Assembly (NCBI GenBank): GCA_938074135.1
Contig: CALJFL010000074.1
Coordinates: 1 to 14,290 of the forward strand
From: an uncultured Halieaceae bacterium
GTDB taxonomy: Bacteria; Pseudomonadota; Gammaproteobacteria; Pseudomonadales; Halieaceae
Reading direction: 5' to 3'
DNA: 14,290 nt
Shown here in pieces: positions 1-6,846 of this stretch (position 1 is its first letter; every line of letters begins with the position of its first letter). The notes beneath the pieces were generated by a model. That model saw nothing but the letters and a program-made list of their open reading frames with translations, was not told the DNA's origin and did no database searches. The position numbers and the translations under genes are program-made.

Positions 1-446
1 GCAACTTTCTGTGGTGAGTAAAGGAAAACGATATGCCCCGGCGTATGACCCGGGCAGTGATAGACCTGCAGGGTCTGCTCGCCCACCGTTACCGTATCAC
101 CCTCTTCCAGCCAGCGGTCAGGAACGAAGGCGTCGGCGTGGGGAAAACCCGACATCTCGCACCACTCCGGCAACTTGTCGATCCAGAAGGCATCTTCGCG
201 CTGGGGCCCTTCTATGGGCACGTACAGTTGCTGGCGCAGCACATCAGAGGCCGCGCAATGGTCCATATGACCATGGGTGAGAATGATCTTCTCGACCGTG
301 GCACCCATCTTCTCAACGGTGGCCAGTATGCGGTCGATATCGCCACCGGGGTCGACGATGGCGGCCTTGCCGGTGCTTTCACATTTCACTATCGAGCAGT
401 TTTGCTGGTAGGGAGTTACCGGCACGATAGATACCTGGATGGTCAT
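1..446 (-). CDS. MBL-fold metallo-hydrolase (partial, C-terminus missing)
   Basis: The first 148 residues of a metallo-beta-lactamase-fold hydrolase of the glyoxalase II-like/YcbL type are present. The ATG is at 446 and the frame runs off the left edge. The metal-binding motif HGHMDH is at residues 58-63 (H58, H60, D62, H63). A second zinc-ligand block, HCPGHTPGH, is at 130-138 (H134). The early VDPGG at 31-35 is also typical. Relatives are about 210-220 residues, so roughly a third is outside the window. Members hydrolyse thioesters or related esters in the cytoplasm, and the substrate cannot be read from the sequence. The start lies 9 bases after the symporter stop on the same strand, so the two are probably co-transcribed. 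No long Shine-Dalgarno is seen, only GGA about 7 bases before the ATG. Confidence 0.9.
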   Translation of the reverse strand, partial: MTIQVSIVPVTPYQQNCSIVKCESTGKAAIVDPGGDIDRILATVEKMGATVEKIILTHGHMDHCAASDVLRQQLYVPIEGPQREDAFWIDKLPEWCEMSGFPHADAFVPDRWLEEGDTVTVGEQTLQVYHCPGHTPGHIVFLYSPQKV

Positions 447-455
447 TTTATCGTC

Positions 456-1772
456 CTAAACGGTGGGCGTAACGAGGTTTGGCTGTTCGTCCTCGTCGCC
501 CTCCATGTCTGCGTTGGGGTTGAGGTACACCCGCTCATCGAACTGGTTTTCGCTGCGAGCGACGATCAGCGACACAGTGGCATCGCCGGTGACATTGACC
601 GCGGTGCGCACCATATCGAGTAGTCGATCGACACCAATGATCAGGGCGATCCCTTCCACTGGCAGCCCGGCCTGCTCAAGGACCAGGGCCAGAGTGATCA
701 AGCCAACCCCGGGCACGGCAGCGGTACCGATGGAGGCCAGGGTTGCCGTCAGGATGACCACGATGAAAGACGTCAAGGTCAGTTCTATCCCGTAGACCTG
801 GGCGATGAACACCGTCGCCACACCCTGCATGATCGCAGTGCCGTCCATATTGATCGTGGCGCCCAACGGAACAGTAAAGCCGGCTACCGAGTTGTGAACC
901 CCCATACGCCGCTCTACCGTGCGCAGGGTAATCGGCAGGGTGGCGCCGGAGGAGGCAGTACTGAACGCGAAGGCCCAGACTGAGCGCATCTTACGGATCA
1001 GGATACGCGGCGACAGACCCGCAAAAACTCTTAGCAACACGCTGTAAACCACCAGACCGTGAAACAGCAGGACCACCAGCACCGTAAAGAAATAGGCGGC
1101 CAGATCAAGAATGGCCCCAATGCCCATGGTGGAAAACAACTTGGCCAGGAGAGCGAACACGCCGTAGGGTGCCATAGCCATGAGTATGCCCACCATCTTC
1201 ATGATTACCGCTTCCATGTCGCGGAAGAAACTGGCAATTCGACGACCCTGCTCGCCCGCGTGGGAAATGGCGTAGCCAAACAGCAGCGCAAAAACGATAA
1301 TTTGCAGCATCTTGCCGTCCGCCATCGCTCGCACGGGGTTGGACGGGAAGATATCAACAAGTACATCAATGAGAGGGGGCGGCACCTGGGCTTCGAAGGT
1401 GGCAGTACTTTCCAGGGCAACATGACTGCCGGGGCCAACCAGCACGGCAAACAGCAAGGCCAGGGATACCGCAATGGCCGTGGTGGCCATATAAAACCCG
1501 AGTGTCTTTATCGCTATCGGACCCATGCGAGCGCTATCGCCCAGGGAGCTGGAGCCGCAAATCAGCGATACCAGTACCAGCGGTACCACCAATAATTTCA
1601 ATGACGCCACGAAAATTCGCCCGACCAGGTCGAACAAACCGCTCACCAGGTATTGGTCGATTAACATGCGGAAGGTGTCAGAGATACCCGTGCTATGCAT
1701 CAGGAGGTTGATCAATGACCCCAACAGGATGCCAGCGACCATGGAGATAAGAATGCGGTTGGTGAGGCTCAT
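456..1772 (-). CDS. Dicarboxylate/acidic amino-acid:cation symporter (DAACS, SLC1-type)
   Basis: A 438-residue inner-membrane secondary transporter of the GltP/DctA/GltPh family, full length for the family. It has the expected hydrophobic segments and the two re-entrant hairpins: HP1 with STASSGATLP at 271-280 and HP2 with IGTAAVPGVG at 348-357. The sodium and substrate motif NMDGT is at 308-312. The last helix holds DRLLDMVRTAVNVTGD at 382-397. D386, R389, N393 and D397 match the substrate- and ion-binding positions known from GltPh. R389 is the residue that in this family goes with acidic substrates, so glutamate, aspartate or a C4-dicarboxylate is likely. The exact substrate and whether Na+ or H+ drives uptake are unknown. 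The acidic C-terminal tail (GDEDEQ) is not conserved in the family. The ATG at 1772 lacks a strong Shine-Dalgarno. The next gene, an MBL hydrolase, follows after 9 bases. Confidence 0.95.
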   Translation of the reverse strand: MSLTNRILISMVAGILLGSLINLLMHSTGISDTFRMLIDQYLVSGLFDLVGRIFVASLKLLVVPLVLVSLICGSSSLGDSARMGPIAIKTLGFYMATTAIAVSLALLFAVLVGPGSHVALESTATFEAQVPPPLIDVLVDIFPSNPVRAMADGKMLQIIVFALLFGYAISHAGEQGRRIASFFRDMEAVIMKMVGILMAMAPYGVFALLAKLFSTMGIGAILDLAAYFFTVLVVLLFHGLVVYSVLLRVFAGLSPRILIRKMRSVWAFAFSTASSGATLPITLRTVERRMGVHNSVAGFTVPLGATINMDGTAIMQGVATVFIAQVYGIELTLTSFIVVILTATLASIGTAAVPGVGLITLALVLEQAGLPVEGIALIIGVDRLLDMVRTAVNVTGDATVSLIVARSENQFDERVYLNPNADMEGDEDEQPNLVTPTV

Positions 1773-1866
1773 TTTATTCTCGTTTTTTGGGGGCGGGACT
1801 GATACGGGGCGGACTCTAACTCAGCCTGCGACGGGGCTAAATGCCACCGCCACAGGTGAGTAACGC

Positions 1867-2100
1867 CTAGGGACACGGTCCCACAACATAACCGGTAATC
1901 TTATCGTCGGCGCAGGCATTACAGGCCGAGGAGGCCTCGGTGCGGGCACCGCCTTCAAGGACCGCGCAGACAGGCGCATACTCCATAGTGCAGACCTGTG
2001 GCCTGGGGTCGGTGCACTGTGTCGTCAGGGGAGTGGTTTTGGTCGGACTCATACAACCCGTGAACAAAATTGTGGCCAGAACTATCCAAGCGCGTCGCAT
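1867..2100 (-). CDS. Small lipoprotein with Kazal-like domain
   Basis: A 77-residue protein with a type II signal sequence (MRRAWIVLATILFTG|C, lipobox Cys16), so it is probably lipid-anchored. The mature part has six cysteines (29, 37, 45, 60, 63, 76) spaced much like a Kazal serine-protease inhibitor domain. Residues 37-45, CTMEYAPVC, resemble the reactive loop of avian ovomucoid third domain (CTLEYRPLC), which would make Met39 the P1 residue. C1-C2, C2-C3 and C4-C5 spacings equal those of ovomucoid, while C3-C4 is longer and C5-C6 shorter. The ATG at 2100 is preferred over the TTG directly before it because GGAGG (2106-2110) lies 5 bases upstream of the ATG but only 2 from the TTG. It is downstream of the pirin gene on the same strand, with a strong hairpin between them. 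Inhibitor activity is inferred from fold resemblance only. Confidence 0.82.
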   Translation of the reverse strand: MRRAWIVLATILFTGCMSPTKTTPLTTQCTDPRPQVCTMEYAPVCAVLEGGARTEASSACNACADDKITGYVVGPCP

Positions 2101-2155
2101 CAATGCCTCCAGAAGCTGCCGGAATAAACGTTGGCACAGACTAACATTGATAGGG

Positions 2156-2184
2156 GCGCGGCGCAGCCTTCTGGCGCGCCGCGC
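2156..2184 (-). other. Strong GC-rich hairpin between pirin and lipoprotein genes
   Basis: A perfect 9-base inverted repeat (GCGCGGCGC at 2156-2164, GCGCCGCGC at 2176-2184) encloses a further 3-bp stem GCC/GGC with a TTCT loop and one bulged A (2165). The hairpin would form in the transcript of either strand. No T run follows on the minus strand, so it is not a canonical Rho-independent terminator. It could be a transcript-stabilising or attenuating element between the pirin gene and the lipoprotein gene. Confidence 0.6.
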
Positions 2185-2211
2185 ACCGGAATTGGGACTC
2201 GTGTGAGCACC

Positions 2212-3051
2212 TCAGGTGAATTGACCCGACTGATAATCGCTAATGGCCTGCTCGATTTCCTCACGTGTATTCATCACGAAGGGGCCGTACTGCACGACCG
2301 GCTCGGACAGCGGCCGTCCGCGCAGCAACAGCAGGCTGACGCCCTCGCCCCCGGCCTGCAGCTGCCAGTCCCGGCCACTGCCCGTTACCACCAGGTTGCG
2401 AGGCCCTGTTTCACGATCCGCATGCAACAAGCTGCCGGCATAGACGTAAGCCAGGACGGACTCCCGGGCATCAGCGGCCACCAGCACTGATACACCGGGG
2501 TCCAGGGACAGGTCGAGCAGGGCCGCACGGGGGGCCAGTTCAGTCAGGGGGCCAGTGGCAGTGACATCAGCCACCTGCCAGTCACCGGCAATGACGGCAC
2601 CGGCAAATCCGCAGCCAGCTATAGCGACCAGTTCGGCCTGTGGAATATCCCGGTAACGAGGGGTGCTCATTTTCTCGGCAGCAGGCAGGTTCACCCAGAG
2701 TTGAAAGCCGTGCAGGCCTGTGGTGTCCTGGGTGGGCATTTCCGAGTGGATAATACCCCGGCCAGCCGACATCCACTGGGCGCCACCACCGCGGATTTCG
2801 CCACGGTTGCCCTGGTTGTCTTCATGAATGATGCCACCGCGCTTCATATAGGTCAGGGTTTGCATACCACGGTGCGGATGGGCCGGAAAACCGCCGGCGA
2901 AATCCTCTCGATGCTCTGAGCGGAGTTCATCGATCATGAGTATCGGGTCCATGGCCGCGTGCTGCATGCCCGCGACGCGCTGAATCGCCACGCCGTCACC
3001 GTCGCGGCTGGCATGGGCCGGCATAATTTCCTGTATCACTCGCTGTGTCAT
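2212..3051 (-). CDS. Pirin family protein (YhaK/pirin, quercetinase-like bicupin)
   Basis: A 279-residue cytoplasmic bicupin of the pirin family, of normal length. The N-terminal cupin holds the metal-site signatures HPHRGMQTLTYM from residue 58 and IIHSEMP from residue 100. This gives ligands H58, H60, H102 and E104, equivalent to the Fe ligands of human pirin. The GGAQWMSAGRG stretch at 89-99 is also typical. Some bacterial pirins have quercetin 2,3-dioxygenase activity and others act as redox-responsive partners, and the role here cannot be decided. The ATG at 3051 has a perfect AGGAGGT Shine-Dalgarno (complement of 3056-3062). The gene is divergent from a LysR regulator and shares a 106-base promoter region with it. 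A glutathionyl-hydroquinone reductase gene lies just beyond, so a role in quinone or oxidative stress is the best contextual guess. E. coli yhaK-yhaJ-yqjG is a comparable neighbourhood. Confidence 0.95.
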   Translation of the reverse strand: MTQRVIQEIMPAHASRDGDGVAIQRVAGMQHAAMDPILMIDELRSEHREDFAGGFPAHPHRGMQTLTYMKRGGIIHEDNQGNRGEIRGGGAQWMSAGRGIIHSEMPTQDTTGLHGFQLWVNLPAAEKMSTPRYRDIPQAELVAIAGCGFAGAVIAGDWQVADVTATGPLTELAPRAALLDLSLDPGVSVLVAADARESVLAYVYAGSLLHADRETGPRNLVVTGSGRDWQLQAGGEGVSLLLLRGRPLSEPVVQYGPFVMNTREEIEQAISDYQSGQFT

Positions 3052-3077
3052 AGTTACCTCCTATTGCATGAGAGGCT

Positions 3078-3145
3078 ATCTTACTCTCGTATTTTTCGAT
3101 TAAATAACGGATAAAATCCCTTAAACTTTTCGTTTTAATCGAAAA
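3078..3145. promoter_or_regulatory. Divergent pirin/lysR promoter with inverted operator boxes
   Basis: The AT-rich spacer carries an exact 12-base inverted repeat: TTTTCGATTAAA at 3093-3104 and TTTAATCGAAAA at 3134-3145, separated by 29 bases. The core hexamers TTCGAT (3095-3100) and ATCGAA (3138-3143) start 43 bases apart, about four helical turns, as expected for a LysR-type tetramer. A possible minus-strand -10 box TAAGAT (complement of 3078-3083) would serve the pirin gene. No convincing -35 was found. Binding by the adjacent LysR protein is inferred. Confidence 0.6.
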
Positions 3146-3157
3146 CGGAGACGATAG

Positions 3158-4045
3158 ATGAACCGGACGACCCTGGAACAGTGGCGCATGCTGCAGGCAG
3201 TGGTGGAACACGGCGGCTTTGCCCAGGCCGCCGAGGCCATCCACAAGAGTCAATCGACCATCAACCACGCTGTGCACAAGCTCCAGTCGCAGTTGGGCCT
3301 GCCGCTACTGGAGGTGATCGGGCGCAAGGCCCAGCTTACCGAGGCGGGCGCGCTCATGCTGCGCCGGGCCGGTCAGCTGCTGGAACAGGCAGAACAACTC
3401 GAAGCGGTTGCCAGCAGCCTTGCCGAGGGCACTGAGGCAGAAGTGCGAATCGCCGCCGATGCCGTCTACCCTGACGAATGCCTGGCCAATGCCCTGCAGG
3501 CCTTGTCGGAATCCTATCCGAATACGCGGGTACAGTTGCGCGAAACCGTGTTATCCGGCGGACCGGAACAACTGATCGCCGGGGAAGTCGACCTGCTGAT
3601 CGCCGGTCGTGTGCCCGACGGCTTTCTGGGCGATGTCCTGCTGAAGACTGAATTCATCGCGGTGTCCCACCCCGGGCATCCGCTGCAACAACTGGGACGC
3701 AAGCTGAACTTACAGGACCTGCGTCAACACCGGCAGATCGTTGTGCGCGATTCAGCCCGTGGCAAGGGCATCGATTCGGGCTGGCTGGGCGCCGAACAAC
3801 GCTGGACTGTTAGCCAGGTCGCCACCTCCATCGATATGATCAGCCGGGGTATGGGCTTCGCCTGGCTGCCGGCCACCCGGATAAAACAGCGCCTGGCAAA
3901 AGGCGAGCTGCAGGCACTGGACCTGGACCAGGGCGGCAAACGCCAGTCCACGCTTTATCTGACCTACGCCGACCGGGACAAGGCTGGGCCAGCGACCTGC
4001 CACCTGGCGAGCCTGCTGCAGCAGGAAACTGCCCTCCACGCATGA
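3158..4045 (+). CDS. LysR family transcriptional regulator (YhaJ-like by context)
   Basis: A 295-residue LysR-type regulator of normal length. The N-terminal winged helix-turn-helix spans about residues 1-62, with the LysR signature FAQAAEAIHKSQSTINHAVHKLQ, and is followed by a linker helix and a periplasmic-binding-protein-like effector domain (about 90-290). The ATG at 3158 has GGAG (3147-3150) 7 bases upstream. It is divergent from the pirin gene and parallel to the glutathionyl-hydroquinone reductase gene. In E. coli the LysR protein YhaJ sits next to a pirin gene (yhaK) with yqjG nearby, and YhaJ responds to aromatic or quinone-like compounds. This gene may be a functional counterpart, but orthology has not been tested. 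The ATCGAA-type boxes in both flanking spacers suggest that it controls itself and both neighbours. The effector is unknown. Confidence 0.93.
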   Translation: MNRTTLEQWRMLQAVVEHGGFAQAAEAIHKSQSTINHAVHKLQSQLGLPLLEVIGRKAQLTEAGALMLRRAGQLLEQAEQLEAVASSLAEGTEAEVRIAADAVYPDECLANALQALSESYPNTRVQLRETVLSGGPEQLIAGEVDLLIAGRVPDGFLGDVLLKTEFIAVSHPGHPLQQLGRKLNLQDLRQHRQIVVRDSARGKGIDSGWLGAEQRWTVSQVATSIDMISRGMGFAWLPATRIKQRLAKGELQALDLDQGGKRQSTLYLTYADRDKAGPATCHLASLLQQETALHA

Positions 4046-4052
4046 GCCTTCT

Positions 4053-4114
4053 ATTAAATCGAAGATAAAATACGGTTTTTTGCGCTTATCATTCTTATAA
4101 ATCGAAACTATGCT
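4053..4114 (+). promoter_or_regulatory. Promoter and operator boxes of the hydroquinone reductase gene
   Basis: The spacer between lysR and the reductase gene holds two direct copies of an ATCGAA box: ATTAAATCGAAGATA at 4053-4067 and TTATAAATCGAAACTA at 4095-4110. The core hexamers start at 4058 and 4101, again 43 bases apart. A plausible sigma-70 promoter is TTATCA (4086-4091), a 17-base spacer and TATGCT (4109-4114). This would put the upstream box near -60, the usual recognition position for LysR regulators, and the other box inside the promoter. Both assignments come from pattern reading only. Confidence 0.5.
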
Positions 4115-4158
4115 GATCCCACTCGATAGACAAACACACTTGGCAGGAGCAGCACATC

Positions 4159-5160
4159 ATGGGCATGTTAATTGACGGTAAGTGGCAGGACGTCTGGTAC
4201 GACACCAGTAAATCGGAAGGGCGATTCGTGCGAGAGAGTGCCCGCTTTCGCCACTGGATAACAGCCGACGGCAGCCCCGGCCCCGAGGGCGACGGAGGCT
4301 TCGCCGCGGAGCCGGGACGTTACCACCTGTACGTATCACTGGCCTGCCCCTGGGCCCATCGCACGCTCATGGTTCGCGCCCTCAAAGGGCTCGAATCACT
4401 GATCGATGTCTCCGTGGTCAGTCCCATTATGCTGGACCGGGGCTGGACCTATAACGCCACTGAAGGCAGCACCGGCGACCACGTCAATAACCACGACTAT
4501 CATCACCAGGTCTACACCACCGCGCAGCCCCGCTATACAGGCCGGGTGACCGTGCCAGTGCTCTGGGACAAGCAAACACAATGCATTGTGAACAACGAGT
4601 CATCGGAGATCATCCGCATGTTCAATCATGCCTTCAATGACATCACTGGCAACCAGGAGGATTTTTATCCGGCGGCGCTGCGAGCGCAGATCGACCGCTG
4701 GAACGACCGCATCTACCCGGCGGTTAACAACGGCGTTTACCGGGCCGGCTTTGCCACGACCCAGGAAGCCTATGCAGAAGCCTACCACGAGCTTTTCAGC
4801 GAGTTGGACCACATCGACCGACACCTGGCCGACAATCGCTACCTGCTGGGGCAGACCCTCACGGAAGCCGACATTCGCCTGTTCACCACCCTGATTCGCT
4901 TCGACGCTGTGTATCACGGCCACTTCAAATGCAATCGTCAACGGCTGGAGGACTTCGCCAACATACCCGCTTACGTTCGCGATATTTATCAACTGGATGG
5001 CGTGGCAGACACCGTCGACTTCGACCACATCAAGACTCACTACTACGCCTCACATCACACCATCAACCCCACCGGGGTGGTGCCATTGGGACCGGATATC
5101 GACTTCACCCGTGCCCACGGGCGCGAGAATCTGGTGGCGAGCCAGTCAGCTGTCGGCTAA
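4159..5160 (+). CDS. yqjG: Glutathionyl-hydroquinone reductase (YqjG/ECM4 family, Xi-class GST)
   Basis: A 333-residue cytoplasmic protein of the Xi-class glutathione transferases, full length for the family. It begins with the family-typical MGMLIDGKWQDVWYDT. The thioredoxin-like domain carries the active-site CPWAHR at residues 63-68. Cys63 has the same number as the catalytic cysteine of E. coli YqjG. The all-helical C-terminal domain covers about 170-320. The enzyme reduces glutathionyl-hydroquinones to hydroquinones with glutathione, which salvages quinone adducts. The ATG at 4159 has AGGAG (4145-4149) 9 bases upstream. The location after a LysR regulator and near a pirin gene supports a quinone-stress cluster. 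The last 15 bases overlap the 3' end of the convergent sixA-like gene. Confidence 0.95.
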   Translation: MGMLIDGKWQDVWYDTSKSEGRFVRESARFRHWITADGSPGPEGDGGFAAEPGRYHLYVSLACPWAHRTLMVRALKGLESLIDVSVVSPIMLDRGWTYNATEGSTGDHVNNHDYHHQVYTTAQPRYTGRVTVPVLWDKQTQCIVNNESSEIIRMFNHAFNDITGNQEDFYPAALRAQIDRWNDRIYPAVNNGVYRAGFATTQEAYAEAYHELFSELDHIDRHLADNRYLLGQTLTEADIRLFTTLIRFDAVYHGHFKCNRQRLEDFANIPAYVRDIYQLDGVADTVDFDHIKTHYYASHHTINPTGVVPLGPDIDFTRAHGRENLVASQSAVG

Positions 5161-5649
5161 CTCGCGCGGAAACAGCCTGTATGCCACGGTGCCAACGCCG
5201 GGCCTCAGTTCGGACCACCGGTTCAGCGCCAGGTGCAACTGTACGTAGCCGGCCGTCGGCAGATTTATCAGGCCAGCGGCCGGTGCCAGTTCGTTAACCA
5301 GGTCAGTAAGCGCGGGATTGTGACCGATGATGAACAGCTCGGCGAAACTGTCGGGTTGGCGCCGCAGCCAGTGCTGCAGGTCATCACTGTCAAAGGTGTA
5401 GAGGTCCTCGCTGGTCTGGTGCTTAAGCTCAGCCAGGCCCGGCCAGCCATCGCAAACACCCGAGAGGGTGAGCTGGGCTCGCCGGGCTGGGCTGACCGCG
5501 ACGACTTGCGGGGACTCTCGACAGGCCAGCGCTGCACCCATGCGCGGAGCAGCCCGACGGCCTCGCTTGTTCAGCCCGCGCTGGCGATCTGACAGCTCCG
5601 GCTCATCCCAGGCAGATTTGGCATGGCGCATCAGGTGGAGAATTTTCAT
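5146..5649 (-). CDS. sixA: SixA-type phosphohistidine phosphatase
   Basis: A 167-residue cytoplasmic histidine phosphatase superfamily protein, close to the usual SixA length (about 155-165). It shows the N-terminal RHAKS motif (R8, H9 the phospho-accepting His), SPARRAQLT at 53-61 (Arg56) and IIGHNPALTDLVNEL at 108-121 (His110). Together these form the phosphate pocket of the family. E. coli SixA removes phosphate from histidine of phosphotransfer proteins, in particular the nitrogen-PTS protein NPr. The target here is not known. The ATG at 5649 has no good Shine-Dalgarno. The 3' end overlaps the convergent hydroquinone reductase gene by 15 bases. Confidence 0.92.
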   Translation of the reverse strand: MKILHLMRHAKSAWDEPELSDRQRGLNKRGRRAAPRMGAALACRESPQVVAVSPARRAQLTLSGVCDGWPGLAELKHQTSEDLYTFDSDDLQHWLRRQPDSFAELFIIGHNPALTDLVNELAPAAGLINLPTAGYVQLHLALNRWSELRPGVGTVAYRLFPRELADS

Positions 5650-5705
5650 CGCACAATGTTACTGCGATTCCTTGCGGCAGGGTATGAGAGATACCGTCTA
5701 TACTA

Positions 5706-5722
5706 GGGGTAGCAATTACCCC
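5706..5722 (+). other. Small hairpin in the leader of the CBS gene
   Basis: A perfect 6-base inverted repeat, GGGGTA / TACCCC with a GCAAT loop, lies 14 bases before the strong Shine-Dalgarno of the CBS-domain gene. A TATACT box at 5699-5704, just upstream, could be a -10 element, but no matching -35 was found at a normal distance. The role is unknown. It could be an operator or a leader stem. Confidence 0.3.
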
Positions 5723-5748
5723 GATGTAGCCAGATCAAGGAGGCGGGA

Positions 5749-6144
5749 ATGCTTCAATCGGTAAACCTGAGAGATTACATGTTGACCAATCCGGTGAAGG
5801 TCAATGCTAACGACAATGTGCTGAGCGCAATGCAGATCATTATCGACAATAAAATCTCTGGCGTGTGCGTGGTAGACGACCGGGAGAATCTGGTTGGCAT
5901 CCTGTCCGAGCTGGATTGCCTGCGGGCCGCGTTAGGCTCAATTTACAACGACACGGGGATTGGCCGGGTAAAAGACTACATGGCCAGCGATAATCTCGTG
6001 GTTGCACACCCGGATGAAGACATCGTCGACGTCGCTCAGGATATGCTACTGAAAAACAAACGCCGAAGACCGGTCGTCGAGGACGGCAGACTAATAGGAC
6101 AGATCACCTGTCGGCAATTACTCAAGGCCATGCAAAAATTCTGA
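5749..6144 (+). CDS. Stand-alone CBS-domain pair protein
   Basis: A 131-residue soluble protein made of two CBS domains only (about residues 8-65 and 75-130), which together would form one Bateman module. Typical features are LRDYMLTNPVKVNANDNV and VKDYMASDNLVVAHPDEDI at the start of each repeat, and the endings VVDDRENLVGILSELD and VVEDGRLIGQITCRQL. Such proteins usually bind adenine nucleotides (AMP, ATP, SAM) and act as energy or ligand sensors. There is no fused effector domain and no partner gene on the same strand. The start is well set by AAGGAGG at 5737-5743, 5 bases before the ATG. It ends 10 bases before the stop of the convergent LOG-family gene. Ligand and target are unknown. Confidence 0.92.
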   Translation: MLQSVNLRDYMLTNPVKVNANDNVLSAMQIIIDNKISGVCVVDDRENLVGILSELDCLRAALGSIYNDTGIGRVKDYMASDNLVVAHPDEDIVDVAQDMLLKNKRRRPVVEDGRLIGQITCRQLLKAMQKF

Positions 6145-6154
6145 GGCTAAAATA

Positions 6155-6844
6155 CTACTCGCCCGCCCCACCCATCGGCGGACAATTGTCCCGATAGTAG
6201 TCCAGCAAAATGGCCGCCGCAGCGTGCTCATCCGCAACGATGTCCACAAACTCCAGGTCAGCCATATCGATATACTCGCGCCGGCCAACCTCGGCGATCA
6301 GCCAGTCATACAAACCCTGCCAGTAATCTCGCCCCACCAACACGATAGGACGTCGTCTGAGCTTACCGGTTTGGACCAGGGTCAGTAATTCAAACAACTC
6401 GTCGATTGTGCCAAAACCACCCGGGTAGATGGCGAACCCAATGGCATAACGTATCAGCAAAAATTTGCGGGTAAAGAAGTAACGAAAATCCAGGTCTATG
6501 TCGAGGTAGGGATTGGCCAACTGTTCTTTCGGAAGCTCGATATTCAGTCCCACCGAAGCCCCGGATTCCTCTGAGGCTCCAAAGTTACCCGCTTCCATGA
6601 TGCCCGGGCCGCCACCCGTCACCACGGTGATATGCTCCGTCGCCAGCATTCTGGCCAAACGGCGGGCACTTTGGTATTCCGCAGCTGTGGACGCGGTACG
6701 AGCACTGCCAAATATACTGACCGCGGGTCCGATGTTGGCCAGGCTCTCAATGCCCTCGCGCAATTCATCGCCAATGCGGGCAATTCGCGCCCGCTCATCC
6801 TCACTCAGGCCGATGTAATCCGGGTTCTTGCGGTTTTCTATCAT
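6155..6844 (-). CDS. LOG-family Rossmann-fold protein (TIGR00730-like nucleotide phosphoribohydrolase)
   Basis: A 229-residue cytoplasmic protein of the lysine-decarboxylase-like/LOG family. It carries the signatures VTGGGPGIMEAGN at 75-87 and YPGGFGTIDELFE at 140-152, plus the catalytic R126/K127 region (FTRKFLL). These make up the nucleotide-cleaving active site (PGGxGTxxE, Glu149). Characterised members hydrolyse nucleoside 5'-monophosphates to base and ribose 5-phosphate, for example cytokinin precursors in plants and GMP and related nucleotides for PpnN of E. coli. The start ATG lies 2 bases after the stop of the EAL-domain gene, so translation is probably coupled. It is the last gene of a three-gene unit with two c-di-GMP phosphodiesterase-type genes. 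The substrate is not known. Confidence 0.92.
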   Translation of the reverse strand: MIENRKNPDYIGLSEDERARIARIGDELREGIESLANIGPAVSIFGSARTASTAAEYQSARRLARMLATEHITVVTGGGPGIMEAGNFGASEESGASVGLNIELPKEQLANPYLDIDLDFRYFFTRKFLLIRYAIGFAIYPGGFGTIDELFELLTLVQTGKLRRRPIVLVGRDYWQGLYDWLIAEVGRREYIDMADLEFVDIVADEHAAAAILLDYYRDNCPPMGGAGE

Positions 6845-6846
6845 GA

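Noticed and set aside
33..623. Plus-strand open frame of 196 codons
   Set aside because: It is the shadow of the MBL hydrolase and symporter genes, whose catalytic motifs are unmistakable on the minus strand.
1059..1595. Plus-strand open frame of 178 codons rich in His, Gln and Gly
   Set aside because: It is the reverse reading of the membrane segments of the symporter, with low-complexity composition typical of shadows.
2101..2103. TTG as start of the Kazal-like lipoprotein
   Set aside because: It is only 2 bases from the GGAGG, whereas the adjacent ATG at 2100 has a normal 5-base spacing.
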